Assembly: GCA_964506075.1 (NCBI GenBank)
Contig: CAZDKO010000025.1
Coordinates: forward strand, 1 to 25,130
Source: CAZDKO01 sp964506075 [NCBI: uncultured bacterium]
GTDB taxonomy: Bacteria > CAZDME01 > JAYEMH01
Length of the DNA: 25,130 bases
Reading direction: 5' to 3'
In this document: positions 7,725-17,035 of the stretch, piece after piece
Layout: each line of letters begins with the position of its first letter
Position numbering within the stretch: the stretch's first letter is position 1
Program-made: the position numbers and the translations under genes
Notes under the pieces: model-generated
The model's input: the letters and a program-made list of their open reading frames with translations, nothing else
Databases searched by the model: none
What the model was told of the DNA's origin: nothing

Positions 7725-9740
7725 ATGTCTGGATTTAAATTGATATCTCAATTCAAGCCGGAGGGAGACCAGAAGCAGGCGATAGAAAAACTCAGCCGCG
7801 GAATTTTAGAGAATAAGAAACATCAGGTTCTTTTGGGTGTAACCGGTTCCGGAAAAACATTTACGATTGCCAACGTAATTGAAACAGTGCAAAAACCGAC
7901 TTTAGTGATTTCCCATAATAAAACTCTGGCCGCCCAGCTTTTTAGTGAATTTAAACAGTTCTTTCCGCAGAACCGGGTGGAATATTTTGTCAGTTATTAC
8001 GATTATTATCAGCCCGAGGCTTATGTTCCGCAGACCGATACCTATATTGAAAAAGACGCCTCTATAAATGATGAAATTGACCGGCTGCGGCTTTCAGCGA
8101 CCAGTGCTCTTCTTGAATCCCGCGAGGTAATAATTGTCGCCAGCGTCTCGTGCATATACGGTATAGGGGCACCGGAGGACTGGCAGACTTTAGGTTTATA
8201 TTTAGAGACCGGTAAAACAATTTCTCAGGATGAGGTTAGACGGCATCTGGTTGATTTGCAATATGAACGTAACGATTACGATTTTTCCCGCGGGAAATTT
8301 CGCCTCCGGGGAGAATTTATAGAAATCTGGCCGGCTTATCGGGAAGAGGGTTTACGGATTGAATGGATAGAAGATAAAGTAAAGAAAATGTCTGTTTTTA
8401 ATCCTTTAACCGGAATGGTGCAAAAAGAAACCGCTTCAACAACTATATTCCCCAGCAAGCATTTTGTTATTCCTTATTCCCGTTTAGAGAAAGCCCTGCT
8501 TACCATTGAAAAAGAATTGGAAGAGAGGGTGAATGAATTAAAGAGTCAAAACAAATTATTAGAGGCCCAGCGTCTGGAAATGAGGACAAAATACGATCTG
8601 GAAATGCTTAGAGAAGTCGGATACTGCCCCGGAATAGAAAATTATTCCCGGCATTTAAGCAGCCGGCTTCCCGGCGAGCCTCCTTATACCCTGATTGATT
8701 ATTTCCCCCGGGATTATCTTCTGGTTATTGATGAGTCGCACGTAACGGTTCCGCAGTTAAGAGGGATGTATGCGGGAGACCGCTCCCGGAAGGAAACGTT
8801 AGTTGAATTTGGTTTCCGTCTGCCTTCGGCTCTGGATAACCGTCCGTTAAATTTTCCTGAATTTGAAAAAAAGATTAATCGGGTAATTTATGTGTCGGCT
8901 ACTCCCGGCGATTACGAATTAAGGCTGGCCGGAGAAATTGTTGAACAGATAATCAGACCTACCGGTTTACTTGACCCGGCCATAACCATAAAACCGGCGG
9001 CAAACCAGATTGATGATTTATTGGAAGAAATCCGTAAGCGGGTCAAGAATAAAGAACGGGTTTTAGTGACTACTTTAACCAAAAGAATGGCGGAGGATTT
9101 ATCTAATTATCTTCATGAGCTGGGGATTAAGGTGAGATACCTGCACTCTGAAATAGAAACGATTGAGAGGATGGAGATACTTCGTGATTTAAGGATGGCC
9201 AAGTTTGATTGTCTGGTGGGCATAAATCTTTTAAGAGAAGGGTTGGATTTACCGGAAGTCTCCCTGGTGGCTATTTTAGATGCTGATAAGGAGGGCTTCT
9301 TACGTTCATATCGTTCTTTAATTCAGGTGGCCGGACGGGCAGCCAGGCATGTGAACGGTGAAGTAATTATGTATGCCGAAGAATCAACGCCCTCTATGAT
9401 CCAGGCCGTTGAAGAAAGCAACCGCCGCCGGCAGAAACAGATTGCTTATAACGAAAAGCACGGCATCACCCCCAAAACTATTACGAAAGCGATCCAGGCC
9501 GGAATAGAAACCATTACTCAGGCCAGGGAATATAGTTTCTCCCTGGTCAGGGAAAGCCGAAAAAACTATTCTGCCCAAAAAATTTTACAAACACGCCAGC
9601 AGTTACAAAAAGAAATGGAGATAGCCGCCCAGAATCTTGAATTTGAAAAAGCCGCTGTCTTAAGGGATGAGATTTTAGAATTAGAAAAACTGGAAAAAGA
9701 GAAATTTCAGGGAAAAACAAACAGAATAAAGAGCGCATGA
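7725..9740 (+). CDS. uvrB: UvrABC excinuclease subunit B
   Basis: A 671-residue protein of the usual UvrB length. UvrB is the helicase-like damage verifier of nucleotide excision repair; it is loaded by UvrA and then recruits UvrC. Walker A GVTGSGKT lies at 38-45, the damage-probing beta-hairpin region with [12 protein letters not shown] around 91-115, and the helicase motif DESH at 336-339. VSATPGDYE, the [10 protein letters not shown] segment and QVAGRAARH follow, and a C-terminal UVR motif with [14 protein letters not shown] is the UvrC/UvrA contact. The ATG directly abuts the upstream stop codon, and the end overlaps nadC by 4 bp. uvrA and uvrC are not in the window. Confidence 0.98.
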   Translation: MSGFKLISQFKPEGDQKQAIEKLSRGILENKKHQVLLGVTGSGKTFTIANVIETVQKPTLVISHNKTLAAQLFSEFKQFFPQNRVEYFVSYYDYYQPEAYVPQTDTYIEKDASINDEIDRLRLSATSALLESREVIIVASVSCIYGIGAPEDWQTLGLYLETGKTISQDEVRRHLVDLQYERNDYDFSRGKFRLRGEFIEIWPAYREEGLRIEWIEDKVKKMSVFNPLTGMVQKETASTTIFPSKHFVIPYSRLEKALLTIEKELEERVNELKSQNKLLEAQRLEMRTKYDLEMLREVGYCPGIENYSRHLSSRLPGEPPYTLIDYFPRDYLLVIDESHVTVPQLRGMYAGDRSRKETLVEFGFRLPSALDNRPLNFPEFEKKINRVIYVSATPGDYELRLAGEIVEQIIRPTGLLDPAITIKPAANQIDDLLEEIRKRVKNKERVLVTTLTKRMAEDLSNYLHELGIKVRYLHSEIETIERMEILRDLRMAKFDCLVGINLLREGLDLPEVSLVAILDADKEGFLRSYRSLIQVAGRAARHVNGEVIMYAEESTPSMIQAVEESNRRRQKQIAYNEKHGITPKTITKAIQAGIETITQAREYSFSLVRESRKNYSAQKILQTRQQLQKEMEIAAQNLEFEKAAVLRDEILELEKLEKEKFQGKTNRIKSA

Positions 9741-10603
9741 AATTGTTAAAACAGGATAAACAATTGGTGAATTCGGCTTTAGAAGAAGATTTATGGCGGG
9801 GCGATCCGACCACAGAAATTTTAATTGAAAAAGGGAGAACAATTAAGACAAAAATTTTTGCCGGAAACAAAGGGGTCATTTGCGGATTGATTTTAGCCAG
9901 AGAAGTTTTTAAAAAATTAGACCCGAAGATTAAATTTAAGACTTTGGTTTCGGAAGGGGGCGAGGTAAAGAAGAACACCGCCATCGCTGAATTGGAGGGA
10001 AAGGCGGAAGTTATTCTGGCCGGAGAAAGGACCGCTTTAAATTTTATCCAGCATTTATCCGGGATTTCAAGTTTTACCCGTCACTTTGTTAAGAAAGTAA
10101 AAGGCCGGTGTATAGAAATTACTGATACGAGAAAGACCATTCCCGGACTAAGGCGATGGGAAAAATACGCGGTTAAAACGGGGGGAGGAATTAATCACCG
10201 GATGGATCTGGGGGAATTCATTTTAGTTAAAGATAACCATTGGGGGCTGGTTGATAAAGAGATTTTAATGAAGAAGATTAAAGCACTCAGGATAAAAAAC
10301 CCCCGTATGAAAGTAGAAATAGAAGTGAAAGAAGAATCAGAATTAAAAATAGCCCTGGAGGTTAAAGCGGACATTATAATGCTTGATAATATGAGTTACC
10401 CCGCCCTTAAAAAAGCGGTTAAAGCAATAAAAAGATGGAGAATCCGGAATAAAACTGAAAAACCTCTGATTGAAGTTTCAGGAGGGGTCGATTTATTTAA
10501 TATAGCTGATTTTGCCCGGTTAGGCGTTGAACGGATTTCTATCGGCGCTTTAACTCATTCGGCGCCGGCTTTTCCGGTTAATATGGAGATAGTAAATGAG
10601 TAA
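9737..10603 (+). CDS. nadC: Nicotinate-nucleotide diphosphorylase (carboxylating), QPRTase
   Basis: A 288-residue enzyme that makes nicotinate mononucleotide from quinolinate and PRPP, releasing CO2, in de novo NAD synthesis. The N-terminal domain shows [12 protein letters not shown] (16-27). The barrel carries [16 protein letters not shown] (95-110), [20 protein letters not shown] (130-149), NHRMDL (153-158) and VKDNHWG (164-170), which contain the conserved Arg, Lys and His residues that bind quinolinate and phosphate. SGGVDL near the C-terminus is the usual phosphate loop. Start ATG lies in the ATGA overlap with uvrB. nadA and nadB are not present here, so the upstream steps must be encoded elsewhere. 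Confidence 0.96.
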   Translation: MKLLKQDKQLVNSALEEDLWRGDPTTEILIEKGRTIKTKIFAGNKGVICGLILAREVFKKLDPKIKFKTLVSEGGEVKKNTAIAELEGKAEVILAGERTALNFIQHLSGISSFTRHFVKKVKGRCIEITDTRKTIPGLRRWEKYAVKTGGGINHRMDLGEFILVKDNHWGLVDKEILMKKIKALRIKNPRMKVEIEVKEESELKIALEVKADIIMLDNMSYPALKKAVKAIKRWRIRNKTEKPLIEVSGGVDLFNIADFARLGVERISIGALTHSAPAFPVNMEIVNE

Positions 10604-11348
10604 TTTCGGCAGAAAAATATACCGCTATAAAAGTCTTAACTCCACCAATGATACGGCTTTTTCTTTAGCCGATAAAGGAGCCGCCGAAGGCACGGTTATT
10701 TTAGCTGAAGAACAGAAGAAAGGCAGAGGCAAGTGGAAACGCCGATGGATTTCACCTCCCGGGGGAGGAATCTGGATGTCTATAATTATCAGACCAAAAC
10801 TTTCCTCGTTAGAACTCGGACGCCTTACTTTAATGGCGGCGGTGGCGGTAGTTAAAGCCTTGAGAAATTACCCGGGGCTTAAAGCCATGATTAAATGGCC
10901 TAACGATATTTTAGTTAGAGGTAAAAAGATTGCCGGTATCCTTATAGAAATGAAAGAGAAAAAAGGAAAGGTGGAATATGTTGTTATCGGTGTAGGCATT
11001 AATACCGCTTGCGACCTTGACCAATTCCCCGAAGAATTAAAAAATTGTGTCACCTCGGTGAGGAAAGAATTTACTCATCGATTTTTAGATGAAAAACTGA
11101 TTAAAGAAATAATCAAACAGATAGAATATTATTATTCTGTGTTTAAAAAAGAAAGTTTTTCTCTTATTGAGGAAGAGTGGAATTGCTATTCGGCTGTTTT
11201 AGGCAAATACATTGAAGCCAGTGTCTCCGGGAAAAAGATTTCCGGCCGGGCCGTTGGTTTAAGTGACAGAGGTTATCTTCTTTTAAGGAGAGACACCGGA
11301 ATCATAGATGAAATTTTTGGAAGCGATATACGGATTGAGATGGAGTAG
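10596..11348 (+). CDS. birA: Biotin--[acetyl-CoA-carboxylase] ligase, without HTH domain
   Basis: A 250-residue class I biotin protein ligase that attaches biotin to carboxyl carrier proteins by way of biotinyl-AMP. It has LNSTNDTAFSLA (14-25), the biotin/ATP loop GRGKWKRRW (43-51), PGGGIWMS (55-62), KWPNDILV (100-107) and KIAGILIEM (111-119), then a small C-terminal SH3-like domain. It starts directly at the catalytic domain, so it lacks the N-terminal winged helix that lets E. coli BirA repress biotin genes; no repressor role is expected. ATG at 10596, 7 nt after GGAG, overlaps nadC by 8 bp. It is the last gene before a repeat-filled gap and probably ends the operon. Confidence 0.94.
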   Translation: MSNFGRKIYRYKSLNSTNDTAFSLADKGAAEGTVILAEEQKKGRGKWKRRWISPPGGGIWMSIIIRPKLSSLELGRLTLMAAVAVVKALRNYPGLKAMIKWPNDILVRGKKIAGILIEMKEKKGKVEYVVIGVGINTACDLDQFPEELKNCVTSVRKEFTHRFLDEKLIKEIIKQIEYYYSVFKKESFSLIEEEWNCYSAVLGKYIEASVSGKKISGRAVGLSDRGYLLLRRDTGIIDEIFGSDIRIEME

Positions 11349-11363
11349 TAAAAAAACAGGAGT

Positions 11364-11405
11364 AAGAAGTAAGTGGTAAGGATTAAGAAGTAAGTGGCAA
11401 GAATT
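11364..11405 (+). repeat. Tandem 21-bp near-duplicate
   Basis: Positions 11364-11384 and 11385-11405 are two adjacent 21-bp copies, each three heptads long, starting AAGAAGTAAGTGG. They differ at two positions, both transitions (T/C and G/A). Confidence 0.85.
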
Positions 11406-11444
11406 AATAAATTAATAAAAATAAACACTTAATTCTGCAAGAAA

Positions 11445-11544
11445 CTTAATCCTTAAAGCGAACATAGTGAGCGTCTTAGTTCTTAATTCTGAGAAAAACT
11501 TAATCCTTAGAGTGAGCGCAGCGAACGTCTTAATCCTTAATTCT
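11445..11544 (+). repeat. Direct 46-bp near-duplicate at 54-bp spacing
   Basis: Copies at 11445-11490 and 11499-11544 match at 37 of 46 positions, and all nine differences are transitions. Each copy begins CTTAATCCTTA and ends CTTAATTCT. Its centre holds two 9-mers of the form AGYGARCRY. The GCGAAC and GTGAGC versions occur in opposite order in the two copies. Confidence 0.88.
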
Positions 11545-11556
11545 TAAAGAGGTTTT

Positions 11557-12354
11557 ATGTTATTAGCCGTTGATATCGGAAATACTAATATAAATCTGGG
11601 TGTTTTTGAACTTACTACCCTTATAAAAAAAGGAATAATCCCCGCTAATTCAGGATGGGATAAAAAAGAATATTTGAAATGTCTTGATAAATATTTTTCG
11701 ACTCCGGACGGTTCCGGGAAAAAAGATATTGACTCGGTCGTGATCGCTTCGGTGGTTCCTTCAATAACGGATAAATTTAAAAAGGCTGTGGCCGCTAAAT
11801 TCAGGGTTGAACCGCTTATAGTTAATTCAAATCTTAATTTAGGAATGAAAATAAACTTTGATAAACCCGAGGAAATCGGGGCTGACCGTCTGGCCAATGC
11901 CGCGGCAATAAGTCATCTTTTTCCGCATCAGTCGGTCATTGCCGTTGATTTCGGCACCGCCATTACTTTTGACATTATTGACAAAGATAACGGCTATATA
12001 GGCGGCGTAATTGCTCCGGGCATAGGTATGGTTATACAGGCCCTTAATGAAAAGACGGCGCTGCTTCCTGAAATTAAGATAGAAAAACCCGACGACGTTT
12101 TTGGTAAGGATACAGAACGGAGTATGCAGTCCGGTGTCTATTACGGTATGGTGGGTTTAGTTAAATTTATTCTTGATGCTTTAATCAGAAGGTTCAACTC
12201 TAAATTCAAAGTCATTGCTACCGGAGGATGGGTTGATTTAATAGCGGGTGAAATTAACCGGATAGAAGAGATTAATCCGGATTTGACTTTATATGGTCTT
12301 TGGAAAATTAACGAATTAAATGAAACAGACTGTCGTAAAAATCATTCCAGTTAA
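11557..12354 (+). CDS. coaX: Type III pantothenate kinase
   Basis: A 265-residue kinase of the ASKHA fold that phosphorylates pantothenate, the first step of coenzyme A synthesis. It shows the N-terminal phosphate loop VDIGNTNINLG (5-15), EIGADRLANA (106-115) with the pantothenate-binding GADR, VDFGTAITFDII (130-141) and GGVIAPGIGM (149-158). ATGGW near residue 225 is the second phosphate motif. Length is typical of CoaX. ATG start, with AAAGAGG (11546-11552) formed by the last bases of the upstream repeat. It is the first gene of a long unit that continues to the window end. Confidence 0.96.
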   Translation: MLLAVDIGNTNINLGVFELTTLIKKGIIPANSGWDKKEYLKCLDKYFSTPDGSGKKDIDSVVIASVVPSITDKFKKAVAAKFRVEPLIVNSNLNLGMKINFDKPEEIGADRLANAAAISHLFPHQSVIAVDFGTAITFDIIDKDNGYIGGVIAPGIGMVIQALNEKTALLPEIKIEKPDDVFGKDTERSMQSGVYYGMVGLVKFILDALIRRFNSKFKVIATGGWVDLIAGEINRIEEINPDLTLYGLWKINELNETDCRKNHSS

Positions 12355-12364
12355 ATAAAATAAG

Positions 12365-12371
12365 AAGGAGG
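12365..12371 (+). promoter_or_regulatory. Consensus Shine-Dalgarno site of guaB3
   Basis: AAGGAGG is a perfect anti-16S match 6 nt before the ATG at 12378, the strongest ribosome site in the window. It fixes the start and suggests strong translation of this gene relative to its neighbours. Confidence 0.85.
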
Positions 12372-12377
12372 TTTCAA

Positions 12378-13538
12378 ATGGGTATGTGGCTAGGTCGAGG
12401 ACGCAAAGCTCGACGGTGTTACGGTTTTGACGAAATTTCTTTGGTGCCGGGAGATTTGACCATAAATCCTAATGAGGTAGATATCAGCTGGCAATTGGGT
12501 TCAATGAAGATTGAAATACCGATAATTGCCGCGGCCATGGATGGAGTGGTTGACGTGAAATTTGCCGTTACGATGGGTAAGTTAGGAGGGATAGCCGTTT
12601 TAAATCTGGAGGGAGTTCAAACCCGGTATGAAAATCCAGATTTGGTTCTGAAAAAGATTGTTAAAGCCACTCCTGATGAAGCGACCCGGCTGGTCCAGGG
12701 AATTTATCTTGAGCCGATAAAAGAAAAGCTGATTAGCCGTAGAATTGAAGAGATTAAAAAAGCCGGGGTGCCGGCGGTTGTCTCAGCTATACCCCAGCGG
12801 GCCGAAAGGTTCGGTGAAATTGCGATAGAGGCGGGGGTGGATATTTTTGTAGTTCAATCAACGGTGACTACCGTTAAGCATATCTCTTCGGAATATAAAA
12901 CCCTTGATTTTGAAAAGTTTTGCAAAAAAATGCCCGTGCCGGTGATTGTCGGTAATTGCGTTACTTACAAGTCGGCGCTGGATTTAATGAAAACCGGCAT
13001 CACGGCACTTTTAGTGGGAATTGGTCCCGGAGCGGCGTGCACTACCCGGGGAGTCTTAGGAATAGGCGTTCCTCAGGTTACGGCTACCGCCGATACGGCG
13101 GCTGCCCGTGATTTTTATTTTAAGCAGACCGGCCGATATGTGTCTATAATTACCGACGGTGGAATGGATAGCGGTGGGGATATTTGTAAAGCTTTTGCCA
13201 GCGGAGCCGATGCCGTTATGATTGGTTCGGCTTTTGCCAGGGCTGAAGAATCGCCGGGCAGAGGATATCACTGGGGAATGGCTACACCTCACGCTAATCT
13301 GCCCAGGGGAACGCGGGTTCACGTCGGAACGACGGGAAGTTTAAAGGAAATTCTGGTCGGTCCGGCTAAATTAGACGATGGTTCACAGAATTTAATCGGC
13401 GCTCTCAGAACCTCTATGGGTTCAGTCGGTGCTTGTAATATAAGAGAAATGCAGCTTACAGAAATTATTATAGCTCCCTCGGTTAAAACCGAAGGAAAAC
13501 TTCTTCAGGTGGCACAAAGGGTAGGAATGGGTAAATAA
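12378..13538 (+). CDS. guaB3: GuaB3-family IMP dehydrogenase-related protein
   Basis: A 386-residue (beta/alpha)8 protein of the IMP dehydrogenase/GMP reductase superfamily. The opening WLGRGRKARRCYGFDEISLV (4-23) is characteristic of the GuaB3 group known from Actinobacteria and Cyanobacteria. The catalytic loop GIGPGAACTTRGVLGIGVPQ (214-233) carries the nucleophile Cys221. ITDGGMDSGGDI (258-269) is the phosphate-binding site. The regulatory CBS pair of classical GuaB is absent. The family oxidises IMP to XMP or acts close to that step in guanine nucleotide synthesis; its exact reaction here is inferred only. The stop codon abuts the dnaE ATG, so the two are very likely co-transcribed. A classical guaB and guaA are not in the window. 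Confidence 0.92.
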   Translation: MGMWLGRGRKARRCYGFDEISLVPGDLTINPNEVDISWQLGSMKIEIPIIAAAMDGVVDVKFAVTMGKLGGIAVLNLEGVQTRYENPDLVLKKIVKATPDEATRLVQGIYLEPIKEKLISRRIEEIKKAGVPAVVSAIPQRAERFGEIAIEAGVDIFVVQSTVTTVKHISSEYKTLDFEKFCKKMPVPVIVGNCVTYKSALDLMKTGITALLVGIGPGAACTTRGVLGIGVPQVTATADTAAARDFYFKQTGRYVSIITDGGMDSGGDICKAFASGADAVMIGSAFARAEESPGRGYHWGMATPHANLPRGTRVHVGTTGSLKEILVGPAKLDDGSQNLIGALRTSMGSVGACNIREMQLTEIIIAPSVKTEGKLLQVAQRVGMGK

Positions 13539-16500
13539 ATGCAACATTCGGATTTTGTGCATTTACACGTTCATAGCGATTACAGTCTCTTAGACGGCGC
13601 CTGCCGGATAGAACCTTTATTAACTCTGGCGAGGGATTATAAAATGCCGGCAGTCGCGATTACCGACCACGGAAATATGTTTGGAGCCGTGCAATTCTAT
13701 AAGGAGGCTCTTGAACAAGGGATAAAGCCGATTATCGGTTGCGAAATGTATGTTGCCGTCGGGAATCGTTTTGAAAAGACCGGAAAGGGAAGTGCCGGAG
13801 GGAATTTTCATCACCTGACTCTCTTGGTTAAGGATCAAGAAGGTTATAAAAATCTGGTTAGACTTTCCAGTCTCGGATATTCAGAGGGATTTTATTACAA
13901 ACCTCGTATAGATAAGGAACTTTTAACTAAATATAAACAGGGACTGATTGCTTTAAGCGGTTGTTTAAAATCAGAAATTTCCTCTCTTTTATTAAACGGT
14001 GACTTTAATGAAGCTGAGAAGACGGCCTTGGAGTTTCAGGAGATATTTCAAGCGGGTAATTTTTATCTGGAACTTCAGGATCATGGTCTTGATGAGCAAA
14101 AAAAGCTTAATCAAGCGTTAATCAGGTTGAGTAAGAAAATCAATATTCCGCTGGTGGCGACCAATGATTGCCATTATCTTAACCAAAAAGATAGTTTTTC
14201 TCATGAAGTTTTACTTTGTCTTCAGACCGGGACAACCATGAATGACCCCAAGCATATGCGTTTTAGCTCAAATCAGTTTTATTTTAAATCAGGCGAGGAA
14301 ATGAAGAAACTTTTTTCAGATGTTCCGGAATCGCTCCGCAACACGGTAGAAATCGCGGAAAAATGCAATTTCACCTTCACTCTGGGTGAACAACATTTAC
14401 CTACCTATAATGTTCCCGGCGGAGAAACCCCGGATAATTTCCTTAGGAAATTGGCGGAAGAAGGGCTTAAAAAAATTTACGGTAATAATAAAGAGGCAGA
14501 GAAAAGATTAAATCGTGAGCTCCAGATAATATCGCAGATGAATTTCAGCAGTTATTTTCTGATTGTCTGGGATTTGATTCAAATGGCTAAAGAAAGCGGC
14601 ATACCTGTCGGTCCCGGCCGGGGTTCAGCGGCGGGAAGTTTGGTGGCTTATCTTTTGGGCATCACCGCTATAGACCCTTTGCGCTATAATTTGATTTTTG
14701 AAAGATTTTTGAATCCGGCCCGGATAAGTTTACCCGATATTGATATGGATTTCTGTTACGAGAGACGAAACGAAATGATTGAATACGTGGCTATGAAATA
14801 CGGGAAGGACAATGTGGCGCAGATAATTACTTTTGGAACTATGGCTGCCCGGGGGGCGATTCGTGATGTCGGCCGGGCTTTAGGAATGTCTTATTCAGAA
14901 GTAGATAGAATCGCCCGCCTTATTCCTTTTGAACTTAATATGACTTTGAAAAAAGCGGTATCCAGGGAACCGGAACTAAAAGATTTAATAGAGACTAATC
15001 CGCAGGTTAATGAGCTCTTTACGGTTGCTTCCTCAATTGAAGGAACGGTTCGTCATGCTTCTACCCATGCGGCCGGTATAGTTATTTCTGATGAAGCTCT
15101 GATTAATAAATGTCCTCTCTGTATAGGGGCTAACGGTGAATTAACGACCCAATATGAAATGAATTCTCTGGGTGACATTGGCCTTTTAAAAATGGATTTT
15201 CTGGGATTACGAACACTGACGGTAATTGAGCATACTATTACTCTATTGAAAGAAAGGGGTGTTGAATTAAATATAAATGATATTCCACTTAAAGATAAGG
15301 AAACATTTCATCTTTTAGGGGAAGCTCATTCGCTGGGGCTTTTTCAGTTAGAAAGCAGCGGTATGCGCGATTTAATGAAGAAACTTAAGCCGGAAACGTT
15401 TGAAGATTTAATCGCACTCTTAAGTCTTTATCGGCCCGGGCCTCTGGGCAGCGGTATGGTGGATGATTTTATCCGGAGGAAACATAATTTAATCGCGGTT
15501 ACTTATCTGCATCCGTCTCTGGAGCCGATTCTTAAAGAGACTTACGGCGTAATTCTTTACCAGGAGCAGGTTATGCTGATTGCCAGCCAGCTCGGCGGTT
15601 TTAGTATGGAGCAGGCGGATATTTTGCGCCGGTCAATGGGTAAAAAAATTCCTGAAGATATGGACCGCAGCCGGGAAATATTTATCAAAGGGGCCCAGAA
15701 GAAAAATATTTCCAAGAATCTGGCGGAGAAAATATTTAATTTAATGTCGGAATTTTCCGGCTACGGCTTTAATAAATCTCATTCGGCCGGTTACGCTTTG
15801 ATATCTTATTATACGGCTTATCTTAAGGCTCATTATCCGGTTGAATTTATGTCCGCTCTCCTAACCAGTGAAGCCGGTAACACCGAGAAGATTGCTATGT
15901 ATGTTGACGAGTGCCAGCGCCTGAAGATAAAAATTCTGCATCCGGACGTTAACGAAAGTTTTGCCAAGTTTATTCCGGTCGACGGGGCTATCCGTTTTGG
16001 ACTTCTGGCTGTTAAGAATGTCGGGACCGGAGCAATTACTTCCATTATCAGGGTTCGGCAGGATAAGGGACATTTTAAATCTTTAGAGGATTTTACCAGC
16101 CGGGTGGATTTACGTTTAGTCAATCGTAAAGTTATAGAAAGTCTGATTAAATGCGGGGTTTTTAGTTCCCTGGGAGAAAAAAGAGCGGCATTAATGAGAA
16201 AATTAGATAAGGCGATAGAAACAGGACAGGATTTACAAAAGGAAATAGAACGTGGACAAACAGCTTTCTGGGAGGCGTTTGGTTCTCATAAAGATAAAAA
16301 CGTTTCTTCAGAAACAGATAAAGTGGAAGAATGGCCGGAAAGCCAGATTTTGGCTTATGAGAAAGAATTGCTGGGCATTTACGTCAGCGGTCATCCGCTG
16401 GCCAGATATCATAATATTATTGAAAAATTTTCTTCAACTACAACCGCTAAATTAAATCTTTTAGGCGAAGGGGAAAAGATACGTTTAGGCGGGATTATCC

Positions 16501-16997
16501 GCAAGTTAAAATTCCATATCACTAAAAAAAATGATGAAAAAATGGCTTTCTTAAGTGTTGAGGATTTAGCTGGTACAGTAGAGGTTATTGTTTTTCCTAA
16601 GGTTTTTGCCCAGAGCCAGCGGTTCCTGCGCGAGGAAGCGGTTATTTTTATTGAGGGGCGGCTTGATTTTAAAGGTGATAAACCCAAGATAATTGCCGAG
16701 TTAACCATTCCTTTAAATAAGGCGGTGGAGCATTTTACCGATATTGTGCAGATTGATATGTCTGCCCTTGATTTAGGAGATGACAAACTGGAGAAATTAA
16801 AAAATCTCCTTATCTCTAATCCCGGCAAAGCCAGGGTTTTTATTAATGTTGAGGATAAAAATAAACAGAAGGTAAAACTCCAGGTTAATTCTATGGTCAA
16901 GGTTGCTCCCAGCGAACAACTGGAAAGAGAAATAGATAAAATATTAGGTGAGGGCTGCGTTACTTTTAAAACCGAAGGTGTCTCACCGGAAATGTAG
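13539..16997 (+). CDS. dnaE: DNA polymerase III alpha subunit (replicative polymerase)
   Basis: A 1152-residue DnaE of normal size, the catalytic subunit of the chromosomal replicase. The N-terminal PHP domain has HLHVHSDYSLLDG (8-20), ITDHG (41-45), GCEMYV (67-72), HHLTLL (91-96), SGC (140-142) and ATNDCHY (207-213), which looks like a complete metal site. The polymerase core has GPGRGSAAG (357-365) and the catalytic triad Asp399, Asp401 (PDIDMDF) and Asp552 (KMDFLG), close to the E. coli numbering. GQTAFW near 906-911 sits where the beta-clamp motif is expected. An OB-fold follows (about 970-1040), beginning RLGGIIRKLKF. The start abuts guaB3. The related C-type polymerase PolC is ruled out by domain order. 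Confidence 0.98.
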   Translation: MQHSDFVHLHVHSDYSLLDGACRIEPLLTLARDYKMPAVAITDHGNMFGAVQFYKEALEQGIKPIIGCEMYVAVGNRFEKTGKGSAGGNFHHLTLLVKDQEGYKNLVRLSSLGYSEGFYYKPRIDKELLTKYKQGLIALSGCLKSEISSLLLNGDFNEAEKTALEFQEIFQAGNFYLELQDHGLDEQKKLNQALIRLSKKINIPLVATNDCHYLNQKDSFSHEVLLCLQTGTTMNDPKHMRFSSNQFYFKSGEEMKKLFSDVPESLRNTVEIAEKCNFTFTLGEQHLPTYNVPGGETPDNFLRKLAEEGLKKIYGNNKEAEKRLNRELQIISQMNFSSYFLIVWDLIQMAKESGIPVGPGRGSAAGSLVAYLLGITAIDPLRYNLIFERFLNPARISLPDIDMDFCYERRNEMIEYVAMKYGKDNVAQIITFGTMAARGAIRDVGRALGMSYSEVDRIARLIPFELNMTLKKAVSREPELKDLIETNPQVNELFTVASSIEGTVRHASTHAAGIVISDEALINKCPLCIGANGELTTQYEMNSLGDIGLLKMDFLGLRTLTVIEHTITLLKERGVELNINDIPLKDKETFHLLGEAHSLGLFQLESSGMRDLMKKLKPETFEDLIALLSLYRPGPLGSGMVDDFIRRKHNLIAVTYLHPSLEPILKETYGVILYQEQVMLIASQLGGFSMEQADILRRSMGKKIPEDMDRSREIFIKGAQKKNISKNLAEKIFNLMSEFSGYGFNKSHSAGYALISYYTAYLKAHYPVEFMSALLTSEAGNTEKIAMYVDECQRLKIKILHPDVNESFAKFIPVDGAIRFGLLAVKNVGTGAITSIIRVRQDKGHFKSLEDFTSRVDLRLVNRKVIESLIKCGVFSSLGEKRAALMRKLDKAIETGQDLQKEIERGQTAFWEAFGSHKDKNVSSETDKVEEWPESQILAYEKELLGIYVSGHPLARYHNIIEKFSSTTTAKLNLLGEGEKIRLGGIIRKLKFHITKKNDEKMAFLSVEDLAGTVEVIVFPKVFAQSQRFLREEAVIFIEGRLDFKGDKPKIIAELTIPLNKAVEHFTDIVQIDMSALDLGDDKLEKLKNLLISNPGKARVFINVEDKNKQKVKLQVNSMVKVAPSEQLEREIDKILGEGCVTFKTEGVSPEM

Positions 16998-17035
16998 TTT
17001 GACGGCAGCGAGATAGAATTTAAGGGAAAAAAGAG

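Larger units (their letters stand above)
11349..11556. repeat. Second heptad-type intergenic array, gene-free
   Basis: The 208-bp gap has no credible gene. Its left part reads in sevens (AGTAAGA, AGTAAGT, GGTAAGG, ATTAAGA, AGTAAGT, GGCAAGA). Its right part is rich in the complement (CTTAATC, CTTAAAG, CTTAATT). AAGGATTAAG at 11378-11387 has three exact complements, CTTAATCCTT at 11445-11454, 11499-11508 and 11529-11538, so alternative hairpins are possible. The middle (11400-11440) is A+T-rich. The architecture parallels the gap at 472-609. The ribosome site of the next gene, AAAGAGG (11546-11552), lies at the very end of the array. No sure promoter or terminator is seen. Confidence 0.75.

Noticed and set aside
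9547-9984. 145-codon open frame on the minus strand across the uvrB/nadC junction
   Set aside because: It lies opposite two clearly conserved genes, has no recognisable domain and is an antisense shadow.
16409-16900. 163-codon open frame on the minus strand inside dnaE
   Set aside because: It is the complement of the conserved DnaE OB-fold region, is Ser/Leu-rich as expected of a shadow frame, and matches no family I know.
16999-17019. TTGACG...TAGAAT as a promoter before the HU-like gene
   Set aside because: The spacer is only 9 bp, far too short for sigma70, and no other -35 box fits the TAGAAT.
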